A DNA stretch of 64,000 bases. Origin: Clostridium sp. AWRP. GTDB lineage: Bacteria > Bacillota > Clostridia > Clostridiales > Clostridiaceae. Shown here piece by piece: positions 27,622-36,777 of this stretch (the first letter of the stretch is position 1; every line of letters begins with the position of its first letter). Under the pieces are notes generated by a model. That model was not told the origin of the DNA. It made no database searches and was given only the letters and a program-made list of their open reading frames with translations. Made by a program: the position numbers and the translations under genes. The stretch is taken from NCBI RefSeq assembly GCF_004006395.2, contig NZ_CP029758.2, positions 2,170,001-2,234,000 on the forward strand, given 5' to 3'.

Positions 27622-28281
27622 ATGGAATCCACAGAAATTATTGAGCTACCTTTGGACGTATCAGTGGATATTGATGAGGGAATAGAAAAATTTCAATCTT
27701 TTATGATGAGTTATAGTTCTGCTATAAAAGAAGTTAGGACTAAACTTGAAATATTAGATAAAGAATTTAAAGTAAAGAGGAAAAGAAATCCGATAGAATA
27801 TATTAAATCTAGAGTTAAGGAACCTAGAAGTATAATAGGAAAACTTAAGCGAAAGGGTTTAGAGTTAACACTTGAATCGGCAAAGAAAAATTTGAACGAT
27901 ATAGCAGGCATAAGAGTTATTTGTTCATTTGTAAGTGATATATATGAAATTGCAGATATGCTTAAAAGACAGGATGATATAACTTTGATTAAAGAAAAGG
28001 ATTATATTAAAAATCCAAAACCAAATGGATATAGAAGTTTTCATATGGTTCTGGAAATTCCTATATTCTTTTCAAACCATGTAGAACCGGTGAGAATAGA
28101 AGTACAGATAAGGACTATTGCTATGGATTTTTGGGCAAGCCTAGAACATAAATTGTATTATAAAACAGCTGGGAAAGCTCCAGTACATATAAAGAGTGAT
28201 TTAAAGGAATGTGCGGATGTTATATCAAGAACAGATATTAAGATGCAGAATATACAACAGGAATTGGAGAGATTGAATTAA
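27622..28281 (+). CDS. Small alarmone synthetase (RelQ-type GTP pyrophosphokinase)
   Basis: A 219-residue (p)ppGpp synthetase without hydrolase or TGS/ACT domains. The synthetase core shows IAGIRVICSF, KDYIKNPKPNGYRSFHM and the signature EVQIRTIAMDFWASLEHKL, with length and layout of Firmicute RelQ/YjbM. It transfers pyrophosphate from ATP to GDP/GTP. ATG 27622 follows AAAGGGG; a TTG at 27601 lies before that site. It stands alone, 120 bases ahead of a chemotaxis-protein remnant. Confidence 0.92.
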   Translation: MESTEIIELPLDVSVDIDEGIEKFQSFMMSYSSAIKEVRTKLEILDKEFKVKRKRNPIEYIKSRVKEPRSIIGKLKRKGLELTLESAKKNLNDIAGIRVICSFVSDIYEIADMLKRQDDITLIKEKDYIKNPKPNGYRSFHMVLEIPIFFSNHVEPVRIEVQIRTIAMDFWASLEHKLYYKTAGKAPVHIKSDLKECADVISRTDIKMQNIQQELERLN

Positions 28282-28305
28282 TTTCAAATAGAATTACTTT
28301 GCTAG

Positions 28306-28404
28306 GAATGGGAGGAATTAATTTGTACTGTTGTAGAATTGACTGAAAAAGCAAAAGAAAAATCTGACTCATTAGTGGGTATAGTTTCAAGATTTAAAGT
28401 ATAG
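28306..28404 (+). pseudogene. Remnant of a chemotaxis receptor C-terminus
   Basis: An open stretch lacking a normal start encodes about 32 residues ending ELTEKAKEKSDSLVGIVSRF-KV, closely resembling the extreme C-terminus of methyl-accepting chemotaxis proteins. The rest of such a gene is absent. It fills the gap between relQ and the ADP-ribosylglycohydrolase gene. Confidence 0.35.
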
Positions 28405-28416
28405 AGGTGTTATAAC

Positions 28417-29301
28417 ATGGAAAGATTAAATAAACTTTTGGGAGGATTATTTGGAGTAGCCTGTGGAGATGCATTAGGGGCAACTTTAGAATTCTTATCT
28501 CAAGAGGAAGGATGCAAAACTTATGGGTATCTAAAAGACATTATAGGCAGAGGCCATTGGAAGTTGAAGCCTGGACAGGTTACAGATGATACCATGATGA
28601 CTTTATGTGTAGCAGGAGGAGTGCTTGAGAATCCTGAATGTCCTATTGAATCTATAGGTAATAGATTTGTTAAATGGTACAATAGTGATCCTAAGGATAT
28701 AGGAATGACTTGTGAGCTAGCTATAAAAAAGTACATTGAAACTGGTGATTGGAAAGAGGCCTCATTTTATGTACATCATATATCCAAAGGCAGGACAGCT
28801 GGAAATGGAACCATTATGAGATGTATACCAGTTGCATTATATTACAGAGATTACAGCAAAATGATAGATATAACCAAACTGCAATCTAAAATGACACATT
28901 ATGATGAAAAAGCAGCAGATGCCTGTGTATTATATAATACCGCCATTTATAAATATTTAAATGGAGAAACTAAGGAAAAGACTATTGCAGAGGCAATTGA
29001 CAGCAATGAAGACTATAAGGATGTGATGAATATGAAAAAAGAAGAACTTATACCTTCAGGGTATGTAGTTGACACTTTAAAGTGTGCACTCTGGTGTTTT
29101 ATGAACAATTCAAATTTAGAAGACACAGTATGTGAGGCTGCAAATTTATGTGGAGATGCTGATACTGTAGCTGCAGTTGCAGGGGGACTTGCGGGTACCT
29201 ATTATGGATATGACAGTATTCCTGAAAGATGGAAAAATAAAATAGAGGTAAAAGATAAATTAATGAGTATTGGAGAAGAAATAAATAGCACATATAATTG
29301 A
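28417..29301 (+). CDS. ADP-ribosylglycohydrolase family protein
   Basis: A 294-residue enzyme of the DraG/ARH fold that removes ADP-ribose or related groups from proteins or small molecules. Metal-binding motifs are GDALGATLEF near the N-terminus, TDDTMMTLCVAGG (about residue 54) and GDADTVAAVAGGLAG near 245, consistent with a two-magnesium site. The start follows AGAGGTG. No DraT-like transferase is nearby, so the target is unknown. Confidence 0.9.
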   Translation: MERLNKLLGGLFGVACGDALGATLEFLSQEEGCKTYGYLKDIIGRGHWKLKPGQVTDDTMMTLCVAGGVLENPECPIESIGNRFVKWYNSDPKDIGMTCELAIKKYIETGDWKEASFYVHHISKGRTAGNGTIMRCIPVALYYRDYSKMIDITKLQSKMTHYDEKAADACVLYNTAIYKYLNGETKEKTIAEAIDSNEDYKDVMNMKKEELIPSGYVVDTLKCALWCFMNNSNLEDTVCEAANLCGDADTVAAVAGGLAGTYYGYDSIPERWKNKIEVKDKLMSIGEEINSTYN

Positions 29302-29377
29302 TATATAAATATTTTCTCCTCAATTGAAAATACTAGTTTATATAAATAATAAATAGTAAATCGAAGGAGGAGCAAAT

Positions 29378-30244
29378 ATGAATTTTCCAACATCTTTTCC
29401 AAAGCAGCATCAAAATCATCATCCGGGATTTCAGTATGAAATGAATCCTATGCCTATATGTGATGATGCTGTGTATAATAGAAAAGGAGATCTTTTACAA
29501 GGAAAAACTGCCATAATTACAGGTGGTGACAGCGGTATAGGTAGAGCTGTTTCCATAGCTTATGCGAGTCAAGGTGCAGATGTAGTAATTGTATATTTAA
29601 ATGAACAAAAAGATGCTGAGGAAGCTAAAAGACTTGTAGAGAGTAAGGGAACAAAGTGCACACTTATAGCAGGGAATATTAGTGATGTAAATTTTTGCAA
29701 TAGTGTTGTAGAAAAAACCATAAGCGAATATGGGAAAATAGATATACTAGTTAATAATGCTGCTGTTCAATATGAATGTACTGATATAAAGCAGTTATCA
29801 GATGAACAATTTGACAGGACTTTTAAAACCAATGCATACGGAACTTTCTATATGACAAGGGCAGCAATGCAGCACTTAAAACCAGGGGCATGTATAATAA
29901 ATACAGCTTCTATAGTGGCTTTTAAAGGAAGTGCCACGCTTATAGATTATTCCATGACAAAAGGTGCAATAGTAGCTTTTACTAGATCATTATCTACTGC
30001 ACTTGCAAAGGGGAAGACTGGAATAAGGGTAAATGCAGTTGCACCAGGGCCAATCTGGACACCGCTTATACCATCTTCCTTTGATGAAACAAAGACTTCT
30101 CAGTTTGGTGCAGATACTCCAATGGCAAGAGCAGGGCAGCCTGTGGAATGTGCAGGAGCTTATGTATTTTTAGCTTCTGAAAATGCATCTTATGTTACAG
30201 GTCAGACTATCCATGTAAATGGAGGAGAAGTAGTGAACGGTTGA
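29378..30244 (+). CDS. Short-chain dehydrogenase/reductase (general stress protein 39-like)
   Basis: A 288-residue NAD(P)-dependent oxidoreductase. A 40-residue Pro/His-rich lead (PTSFPKQHQNHHPGFQYEM) precedes the Rossmann fold, with cofactor motif TGGDSGIGRA, the NNAA motif, catalytic Ser in INTAS and YxxxK in YSMTKGA, and a C-terminus TGQTIHVNGGE. This arrangement matches YdaD/YhdF-type stress dehydrogenases. The start follows AAGGAGG. Substrate cannot be inferred. Confidence 0.92.
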   Translation: MNFPTSFPKQHQNHHPGFQYEMNPMPICDDAVYNRKGDLLQGKTAIITGGDSGIGRAVSIAYASQGADVVIVYLNEQKDAEEAKRLVESKGTKCTLIAGNISDVNFCNSVVEKTISEYGKIDILVNNAAVQYECTDIKQLSDEQFDRTFKTNAYGTFYMTRAAMQHLKPGACIINTASIVAFKGSATLIDYSMTKGAIVAFTRSLSTALAKGKTGIRVNAVAPGPIWTPLIPSSFDETKTSQFGADTPMARAGQPVECAGAYVFLASENASYVTGQTIHVNGGEVVNG

Positions 30245-30318
30245 ATTAACCTACTAAACCTTACCGATTCCCATCAAATATTGACTATTGCCACTAAACT
30301 TTGGCGAAAGCGTCATTC

Positions 30319-30394
30319 GGGTTGGAATTCCACCAACCCCAAATTCAAACAAAAACAAAGTAAAATCCCAGAGCTGAGAGCAAAATCTCGGCTC
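30319..30394 (+). terminator. Two hairpins after the SDR gene
   Basis: GGGTTGG/CCAACCC (30319-30339) and GAGCTGAGA/TCTCGGCTC (30371-30394) form hairpins downstream of the dehydrogenase. Neither has a strong U-tract, so termination is uncertain; the second may be the 5' hairpin of element copy 2. Nothing coding is seen in the 300-base gap. Confidence 0.35.
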
Positions 30395-30430
30395 TATACT
30401 TAATGCCGAGAATTAGATTTAAGTAATCTT

Positions 30431-30556
30431 AGAAAAACTTGTTTAGGTGCGTAGCTACTATTATGAACAGCATAAGAACTCTAAATCTTTGATTTGGTGA
30501 TAGTTGCTTTTGCTGTGTCCGAGGGAGTGTTAAAGTAGGTAGCCATCAGATAAATT
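30431..30556 (+). repeat. Structured non-coding element, copy 2 (diverged)
   Basis: This copy keeps the core: GTTTAGGTGCGTAGC, left arm CTACT, the element AAATCTTTGATTTGGTGA, TAGTTGCTTTTGCTGTG, right arm AGTAG and the end GTAGCCATCAGATAAATT. It has lost the standard 5' hairpin. Its 3' terminus supplies the stop codon and last residues of the nitroreductase gene read on the other strand. Confidence 0.6.
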
Positions 30557-31079
30557 GAGCGATTTCATCTATGCTTTTACGTACCTTATTGCGGAGAGTT
30601 GTATCTGCAGAATATCCTACACTTATGACAAGCCTAATTCTTTTAGAATTTGGTATGTGGAGTAAATCCTTAAGCTTCTTTTCATTAAACCATCCCATAA
30701 TGCAGGTAGATAGTTCTTGTTCTGTAGCTGCTAGACATATGTGAGCAGTTGCAATTCCTATATCTATGGGGGCATAATCCTGATCTTTAATTTTACCACC
30801 AATTCTAGCTTTAATATCTGTTTTTTCCTGAAGCACAATAATAAATGCCGGGCATTTATCTGTAAATTTATTCATCCCTAGATCTTGAAGACATTTAGAA
30901 ACTTTATGTGACAGATCTCTATTATTTATAATAATAAATCTCCATGGCTGACCATTGCAAGCTGAGGGTGCAATTCTTGCTGCTTCTATACAGGCAATTA
31001 GTTTTTCCTTTTCTACTTCCTTTTCTTTATAGTTTCTACAGCTTTCACGTTGTTTGATTAAATCAAAATAATTAGTCAT
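30546..31079 (-). CDS. Nitroreductase family protein
   Basis: A 177-residue flavoprotein of the nitroreductase/FMN-reductase family. The FMN-binding start RESCRNYKEKEV and the APSACNGQPWRFIII segment are clear, as are CLAATEQELSTCIMGWFNE and the C-terminal RLVISVGYS. These enzymes reduce nitro groups, quinones or flavins with NAD(P)H. The start follows AAAGGG. Its last codons and TGA lie within the 3' end of the adjoining structured repeat. Confidence 0.88.
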   Translation of the reverse strand: MTNYFDLIKQRESCRNYKEKEVEKEKLIACIEAARIAPSACNGQPWRFIIINNRDLSHKVSKCLQDLGMNKFTDKCPAFIIVLQEKTDIKARIGGKIKDQDYAPIDIGIATAHICLAATEQELSTCIMGWFNEKKLKDLLHIPNSKRIRLVISVGYSADTTLRNKVRKSIDEIAQFI

Positions 31080-31164
31080 AAATACATCCCTTTCATAATT
31101 TGTTCATTTAAGTCCTTTATAATAATATAGCTTACGTTTGTCAAGATATATTTATATAATAAAA

Positions 31165-31203
31165 TAGCCTACTATGATATTTTGATTTTATCATAGTAGG
31201 CTA
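31165..31203. terminator. Strong hairpin
   Basis: Perfect 15-bp stem TAGCCTACTATGATA around a 9-base loop, with flanking AAAA and TTTT. It lies between the nitroreductase start and the end of the mobB-like gene, both on the minus strand, so it most likely ends the mobB/FDH-side transcript. The rest of the 276-base gap shows nothing recognisable. Confidence 0.75.
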
Positions 31204-31355
31204 TATTTTACAGACTTTTTTGCAGCATCGGGGGTGCGGACATAAAGTTGGACTCCCATCCTTTATCTTAAGCATTGTTCACAGCTGCAGCAATAGAAAA
31301 TGTAAATATATAAAGTAAAACTTAAAGAATAGAAGGTAAATTTGAAATTATAGTA

Positions 31356-31913
31356 TCATTTAATTATATTAGCTATTTCTTTTATTATTTTTTCAAAATT
31401 ATCATTAAAATTATTTTCTACAATTATGTCAGCTTGATTTATAACTTCACTTGCTGATTTTCTTATTTGACTGTTTTTTGTATTCTTCATCATAACGAAA
31501 ACGCCTGGATTAACAACTTTTCGTAAGCTATTTGATTCACATACTATAAGAGAATTTTTAGGTATTTGGGTAATAAAAGCATTAAATCCTTCGGGCATAT
31601 TATTTTTTAATGTTTTTAACCAGTAAACTTTTTCTGCTCCCGCAGATAATAATAGAGAAGTATCTTTATTATTATCAGTATTTAATTCCTCTGTTATTTC
31701 AAAATTTCCTTTTAAATTTGAACATGCTCCGCAGCCTTCTCCTCCGTGTATGCATTTCTCATTTTTATCTTCAATAGTCGTTACTTTTAGTGCTATCACT
31801 GGTCTGGTTAATTTATATTTATTTATTATCGAAATAGCAAGAGTAGTTTTTCCACTGTTTCTAGCAGTTGAACCAATTAAAATCATATTGGGTATAGTAT
31901 ATTTATTAGTCAC
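31356..31913 (-). CDS. MobB-like P-loop protein with a cysteine motif
   Basis: A 185-residue GTPase-like protein starting at GTG 31913 after GAGAGGTGAG. The Walker A is GSTARNSGKTT, the form found in MobB, which helps attach nucleotides to molybdopterin. Its place beside formate dehydrogenase fits cofactor maturation. Unusual is the sequence CIHGGEGCGACSNL (residues about 54-67), three close cysteines that could hold metal or a cluster. The C-terminal half (SLIVCESNSLRKVVNPGVFV) matches the usual MobB fold loosely. The function is inferred from fold and neighbours. Confidence 0.65.
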   Translation of the reverse strand: MTNKYTIPNMILIGSTARNSGKTTLAISIINKYKLTRPVIALKVTTIEDKNEKCIHGGEGCGACSNLKGNFEITEELNTDNNKDTSLLLSAGAEKVYWLKTLKNNMPEGFNAFITQIPKNSLIVCESNSLRKVVNPGVFVMMKNTKNSQIRKSASEVINQADIIVENNFNDNFEKIIKEIANIIK

Positions 31914-32005
31914 TATTTTTGCTCACCTCTCTATTAATTAATGCTTTAGGAATTTTTAAAGAAATAATTAGTGCATCTTTGGCTTGTTATTTTCTTTGAA
32001 ATGAC

Positions 32006-32191
32006 TCAAAAGCAGCCAAGCTGACAACCTATGATCTTTATAGAATTTTCATTACATAACTTCCCTATATCCGAAATATTTATTTTTAATTTCCCTGCTA
32101 TTTTATAAGCATCAGAACATGCTAGACATTTCTTATCATTATGTATTTTGCAGTGGCTCTCTATAATTTTTAATGTAATATTTTTGTCCAT
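32006..32191 (-). CDS. Small Cys-rich protein of unknown function
   Basis: A 61-residue protein with a strong ribosome site (AAGGAGG, 7 bases before ATG). It has four or five cysteines (HCKIHNDKKCLACSDAY) and ends IKIIGCQLGCF. The CQLGCF ending may be shared with C-terminal parts of some molybdate-type regulators, but I cannot assign a family. It lies in line with the mobB-like and FDH genes, suggesting a role in metal or cofactor handling or regulation. Confidence 0.6.
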   Translation of the reverse strand: MDKNITLKIIESHCKIHNDKKCLACSDAYKIAGKLKINISDIGKLCNENSIKIIGCQLGCF

Positions 32192-32216
32192 TTTGTTCCT
32201 CCTTTTTCCAATCCAT

Positions 32217-32241
32217 TTATTTGTTCGATGACTACCTACTT
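32217..32241 (-). repeat. Solitary 3' fragment of the structured element
   Basis: Read on the minus strand, AAGTAGGTAGTCATCGAACA matches the 3' end of the four-copy element (for example AAGTAGGTAGCCATCAGATA in copy 2) with no core present. Confidence 0.45.
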
Positions 32242-32282
32242 AAATATTAATAGTATAATCTTAATGCTATTCTTTATACAAT

Positions 32283-32321
32283 AACGTACCTAGATTTAGT
32301 TTATCCAAATCTAGGTACGTT
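32283..32321. terminator. Terminator downstream of the FDH iron-sulfur gene
   Basis: Perfect 15-bp stem AACGTACCTAGATTT with a 9-base loop and T-rich flank, lying just past the stop of the iron-sulfur subunit. It separates the FDH genes from the small Cys protein gene. Confidence 0.85.
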
Positions 32322-32341
32322 TTCCAAAACTGATTTAATTT

Positions 32342-32929
32342 TTATATGCTTTTATTTTCTAATAATTCTAAAGCATTGGATTGACGCTTATTTTTGATAC
32401 TATTATTTATAACTTCAGGACTAACTATGACAAAAGCATCAGCTGGACAAACTTCTACACAAGCTGGGCCTTCAGGTATGCCTGCACACAAATCACATTT
32501 ATGTGCTGCCATAACTTCCTTATTTTCACTTTCTTCTTTAGTAATTACATTTAGGGTTTGTGTTTGTAAGGTTTGTGTTTGTTTATGGCTATTTTTGTAT
32601 TGCGGAGCCATATCCATGGTGCCAAATGGGCAAGCAAGCATGCATATTTTACAACCAATACATAATTCTGTTTTTACAACAATTTTATTCTCTTGGTGAA
32701 CAATTGCACCTACCGGGCAAACATTGGCACAAGGTGAATCATCACACTGCCTGCATTGTATTGGAACGGTAACTTTTTCTGCCCGTATTAGATTGATACG
32801 AGGTGAAAAAGGAACACCTGCAGCTCCTGCAGTAAGTATATTAACATCTAAATGTGCAGCTGCACATGCAATTTCACAAGATTTACATCCAATACATTTA
32901 TTAGGATTTGCAACAACAAAGGTATTCAA
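32342..32929 (-). CDS. Formate dehydrogenase iron-sulfur subunit (HycB/FdhB-like)
   Basis: A 195-residue polyferredoxin that passes electrons to and from the FDH catalytic subunit. Four cysteine clusters are visible: CIGCKSCEIAC, CRQCDDSPCANVCPVGA, CIGCKICMLACPFG and CDLCAGIPEGPACVEVCPA, enough for four [4Fe-4S] clusters. The start is TTG 32929, set by AAGGAGG; a longer reading into the FDH gene has no ribosome site. It starts 13 bases after the FDH stop and is co-transcribed with it. Confidence 0.9.
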   Translation of the reverse strand: MNTFVVANPNKCIGCKSCEIACAAAHLDVNILTAGAAGVPFSPRINLIRAEKVTVPIQCRQCDDSPCANVCPVGAIVHQENKIVVKTELCIGCKICMLACPFGTMDMAPQYKNSHKQTQTLQTQTLNVITKEESENKEVMAAHKCDLCAGIPEGPACVEVCPADAFVIVSPEVINNSIKNKRQSNALELLENKSI

Positions 32930-32942
32930 TATAATTACCTCC

Positions 32943-35048
32943 TTAAGCGTCTTTACGCATGCTCTTTTTACGGAAAATTTTACGTTTTTGACATCCAAAA
33001 TCTGAAAAATCTAATTTTTTTATCTTTACCGAACAAACTTTAAACTCAGGTGTTCCAGTAACAGGATCAGGGGCACTATTAGTCAAAATATTAGCTGGAC
33101 TCTCAGTAAAATGAAAAGTAATGAAGGTTAATCCCTCCGGTACCCTAGTTGTTACTTGTGCTTTTGTAATTAATGAGCCACGTCGTGTTGCTGCACTAAT
33201 TTCATCACCATCTTCAATATTAAGATTTTTTGCATCTGCAGGGTTAATTTCCAAAAATCCTTCTGGATCTGCACCATTTAATCCCCAACAACGTCTCGTC
33301 ATAGTACCTGTATGATAGTGAGTAACGATACGCCCGGTAGTCAGCATTAATGGATATTCTTTATCAGGAAGCTCAGCAGGTTCTCTATACTCAATTGGGG
33401 AAAACTTGCCCAAACCACGGGAAAACTTACCAACATGCAAAATAGGTGTCCCAGGATGATTTTCATTTGGACATGGCCATGGAATGCCACCGTCCTCCAA
33501 CCGTTTATAACTAATACCAGCATAACTTGGTGTTAAAGATCTCATTTCATCAAATATATCTTCAGGAGAACTATAATCTGCTGGATAATCCATTGCCTTC
33601 ATGATATCACGGAGTATTTGCCAATCTGGAAGACTATTACCTATTGGTTCTACAGCCTTACGAATACGCTGCACTGTACGATCAGTACTACTAAAAGTTC
33701 CATCTTTTTCAGCATAGGATACACCCGGAAGAACAACATCAGCAACTTCAGCTGTTTCAGTTAAGAAAATATCTTGAACAACCAAAAAATCCAAATGCTT
33801 TAAACAATGTTCCACATGATTTATATCCGGGTCGCTTCGCATTGGATTTTCACCAAATACATACAGCATTTTCACCTCATCTTTTTCAATTGCATTCAAG
33901 ATAGATGGAATATTAAGTCCAACTTTATCGCTTAACTGAGCATTCCATGCTTTTTCGAATTTAGCTTTCACATCAGGATTAGTTACTGATTGGTAACCAG
34001 TGTAGACATTAGGCAAAGCTCCCATATCACATGCTCCTTGCACGTTATTCTGACCACGCAGAGGGTTAACTCCTCCTTTAGGCTTGCCAATATTACCAGT
34101 AAGCATCATGATATTTGCTGTAGATAGTACATTATCAACACCGGTAGTATGCTGCGTAATACCCATAGTATAATACAAAGCAGCAGCATCAGCCTTAGCA
34201 ATAATTCTTGCCGCTTCTATTATCTTGTCTGCTGGAACCTTAGTTATACTTGATGCATACTTTGGCGTGAATTTCATTACAACTTCTTTGAAAGCCTCAA
34301 AATTCTCAGTTCTTTTAGCAATAAAGGCTTCATCAGCTAGTCCTTCTGTAAGTATGACATATGACATTCCATTTAGAAGTGCTACATCTGTACCTGGTTT
34401 ATGCCGCAGCCAAACATCAGCATGTAATGCCACATCGGTTTTGCGAGGATCAGCCACTACGAGTTTAGTACCGCGCTCTTTAGCTTTTAACATTTTAATA
34501 CCAATTATAGGATGACATTCTGTAGTATTTGTACCAATTGCAAAAATAGCATCTTTAGGTCCCATTTCATCAAGTTCATGTATTGAGTTTGTCATTGCTC
34601 CACTGCCAAATGCTGTGCCTAGACCAGACACTGTAGGAGCATGTCACAAACGAGCACAATGATCAACGTTATTAGTACCAATCACTGCGCGCATTAATTT
34701 TTGCATAAGATAGTTTTCTTCATTAGTACATCGTGCTGAACTAAAAGCTGCAACACTGTCAGAACCATATTCTTTTACAGTTTTTTTAATTTTAGAAGCA
34801 ATAAAGCCAATTGCTTCTCCCCATGTAACCTCAACCAGCTTTCCTTCTTTTCTGATCAAAGGATTAGTTAAACGATCTTTATGATGCACAAAATCAAAGC
34901 CAAAACGGCCTTTTGAACAAAGTTTTCCTTGATTTACCGAATTTACATTATCATCTGGGGTTACACTAACAATTTTTCCATCTCTTATATTTAAGGAAAA
35001 TGTGCATCCTGTTCCACAATAAGGGCAAGTAGTTAGTATACTTTTCAT
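32943..35048 (-). CDS. fdhA: Selenocysteine-containing formate dehydrogenase catalytic subunit
   Basis: A 701-residue molybdo/tungsto-enzyme interconverting formate and CO2, the first step of the methyl branch of the Wood-Ljungdahl pathway. An in-frame TGA at residue 135 (34646-34644) splits the frame; on both sides the FDH sequence continues without shift (VDHCARL-U-HAPTVSGLG), the exact place of selenocysteine in FdhF-type enzymes. The N-terminus binds a [4Fe-4S] cluster (CPYCGTGC, then CSKGRFGFD); bis-pterin-binding segments follow (IGTNTTECHP, PLRGQNNVQGACDMG, TTGRIVTHYHTGTMTRR). A SECIS-like hairpin follows the TGA. The start follows AAAGGAG. Confidence 0.95.
34611..34646 (-). other. Selenocysteine codon with SECIS hairpin
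   Basis: Directly after the TGA, GTGTCT and AGGCAC pair around the loop GGTCT, with outer TGCT and AGCA able to extend the stem. A GGUC-type apical loop at this spacing is the known bacterial SECIS recognised by SelB. Confidence 0.8.
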
Positions 35049-35482
35049 ATTCTTACACTCCTTTCTTTAGGTTCATTTATTGTAGTTCTTTTTACCTGTG
35101 TTTCCACACAATTTAATATTATGACTAAAACATAGGCTGTTTCTTTTTAATGAAATTATAAATTTTTTAATTTATACCTAAACTTACCATATAATAATAT
35201 GATAAATTTATTTTGAATTTTAGTAGAAACTATCTGTGTAAGTATTATATCATAAAATAATCTAAGTGAAAATGGTTTCATGAATCTTACATTTTATAGT
35301 ATTTAAAGCTCTATTAACTTTTATTACAGTATATTTTAATATGGTCTTGTTATAAAATTCATTTATTGTAATAAATTAAATGAGATTACTATGATTAATG
35401 TAGATATATAATAAAGGTAATATTACTATATCTATTTTAGATGAAATTATATAAAATTAAAATAATTGATGTATAATGATAT

Positions 35483-35513
35483 AAATATTTAATTGTATTA
35501 AAATTAAATATTT
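35483..35513. promoter_or_regulatory. Palindrome upstream of moeA in the FDH-moeA divergent gap
   Basis: AAATATTTAATT and AATTAAATATTT are a perfect 12-bp inverted repeat 27 bases before the moeA start, a candidate operator. The 491-base gap between the divergent fdhA and moeA genes is otherwise AT-rich with no gene and no riboswitch that I could recognise. Confidence 0.4.
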
Positions 35514-35539
35514 ACCAACAAATCTTTAAGGAGGTTATT

Positions 35540-36766
35540 ATGAATCTTTATAATGTAGTATCTATAGAAGAAGCAAAACGTATTATAGATTCTAAATTTC
35601 AATTAAATTTAGGGTCGGAATTAGTAGATATTAAAGAATGTAATGGCAGAATATTATCTAGGGATATTATATCATCTTCAAATATTCCAGGCTTTAAAAG
35701 ATCTATGGTAGATGGATATGCGGTTAAATTTAAAGATCTTCAGGGTGCTAGTGAGAGCATGCCTTCTATGCTTAATTTAAAAGGAGAAGTTAAAATGGGC
35801 CAAATGCCTGCTGAATCTCTAGAATTTCCAGGAGAATGTATTTATATACCTACTGGAGGAATGCTTCCCAAGGGAGCTGATAGCGTTATTATGATCGAAT
35901 ATACTGACAAAATGGATGAAGTAACTGTACTTGCTAATAAAACGATTTCATTTGGCGAAAATGTATTAAATGAGGATGAGGATGTGGAATTAGGTGAAAC
36001 TGTGCTTAAAAGAGGAACATTTTTTTCACCTTACAGCGTAGGTATGATGTCAAATTTAGGAATCACCCAAATACCTGTATTTTGTAAGCCGAAAGTTGGG
36101 ATAATTTCTACAGGGGATGAAATTGTTGCACCTGAAAAACAGCCGCGTCCTGGTGAAATTAGAGATATTAATTCATATCTTATTTATTCTTCAGTTATTG
36201 AAGATGGTGGAGAACCTATATTGTATGGAGTAATTAAAGATAGCTATAAAGCATTATATGAAGCTGTTAAAAAGGCTTTAGAAGAATGTGATATGGTACT
36301 TGTATCTGGCGGCAGTTCTGTAGGAAAGAAAGATGAAACTGCAAGGGTTATTGAGGAGCTTGGAAATCCAGGAATACTTTTTCATGGGATATCCGTAAAA
36401 CCAGGTAAGCCTACTATACTTGGTAAAGTAGAAGATAAACCTATATTTGGACTTCCGGGTCATCCGCTTTCTTGTGCTGTAGTTTACAGAATATTAGTTA
36501 GATATGTTTTACATACAATGATGAACTTACAGGAAACAGAATATCCTATTCCTTGCAAATTCAGTACAAATTATCATAAAGCTAAAGGTAGAGAAGAATA
36601 TCTCCCAGTTATTATAGATAATATAAAAGGCGAATATAAAGCTGCACCTGTTTTGACTAAATCAGCAACTATAAGTGGATTTACGAAGGCGTGGGGTTAT
36701 ATAAAAATTGATAAAAATGTAGAAGGAATTTCTGAAAATCAAAAAGTATATGTTAATAAATTTTAG
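35540..36766 (+). CDS. moeA: Molybdopterin molybdenumtransferase MoeA
   Basis: A 408-residue MoeA that inserts molybdate or tungstate into adenylated molybdopterin. Marks are MVDGYAVK, PTGGMLPKGADSVIMIEYT, VGIISTGDEIV, SGGSSVGKKDE and GLPGHPLSCAV, then the small C-terminal beta domain. The start follows AAGGAGG. It is divergent from FDH and leads a plus-strand set of cofactor genes. A second MoeA follows; in organisms using both metals, paralogous MoeA proteins may favour molybdate or tungstate, which the sequence alone cannot decide. Confidence 0.94.
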   Translation: MNLYNVVSIEEAKRIIDSKFQLNLGSELVDIKECNGRILSRDIISSSNIPGFKRSMVDGYAVKFKDLQGASESMPSMLNLKGEVKMGQMPAESLEFPGECIYIPTGGMLPKGADSVIMIEYTDKMDEVTVLANKTISFGENVLNEDEDVELGETVLKRGTFFSPYSVGMMSNLGITQIPVFCKPKVGIISTGDEIVAPEKQPRPGEIRDINSYLIYSSVIEDGGEPILYGVIKDSYKALYEAVKKALEECDMVLVSGGSSVGKKDETARVIEELGNPGILFHGISVKPGKPTILGKVEDKPIFGLPGHPLSCAVVYRILVRYVLHTMMNLQETEYPIPCKFSTNYHKAKGREEYLPVIIDNIKGEYKAAPVLTKSATISGFTKAWGYIKIDKNVEGISENQKVYVNKF

Positions 36767-36777
36767 GGGTGATTTTT

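Noticed and set aside
34631..34660. FDH gene looks split into two ORFs, as a pseudogene or sequencing error
   Set aside because: The break is an in-frame TGA at the known selenocysteine position with a SECIS-like hairpin, and both halves are in the same frame.
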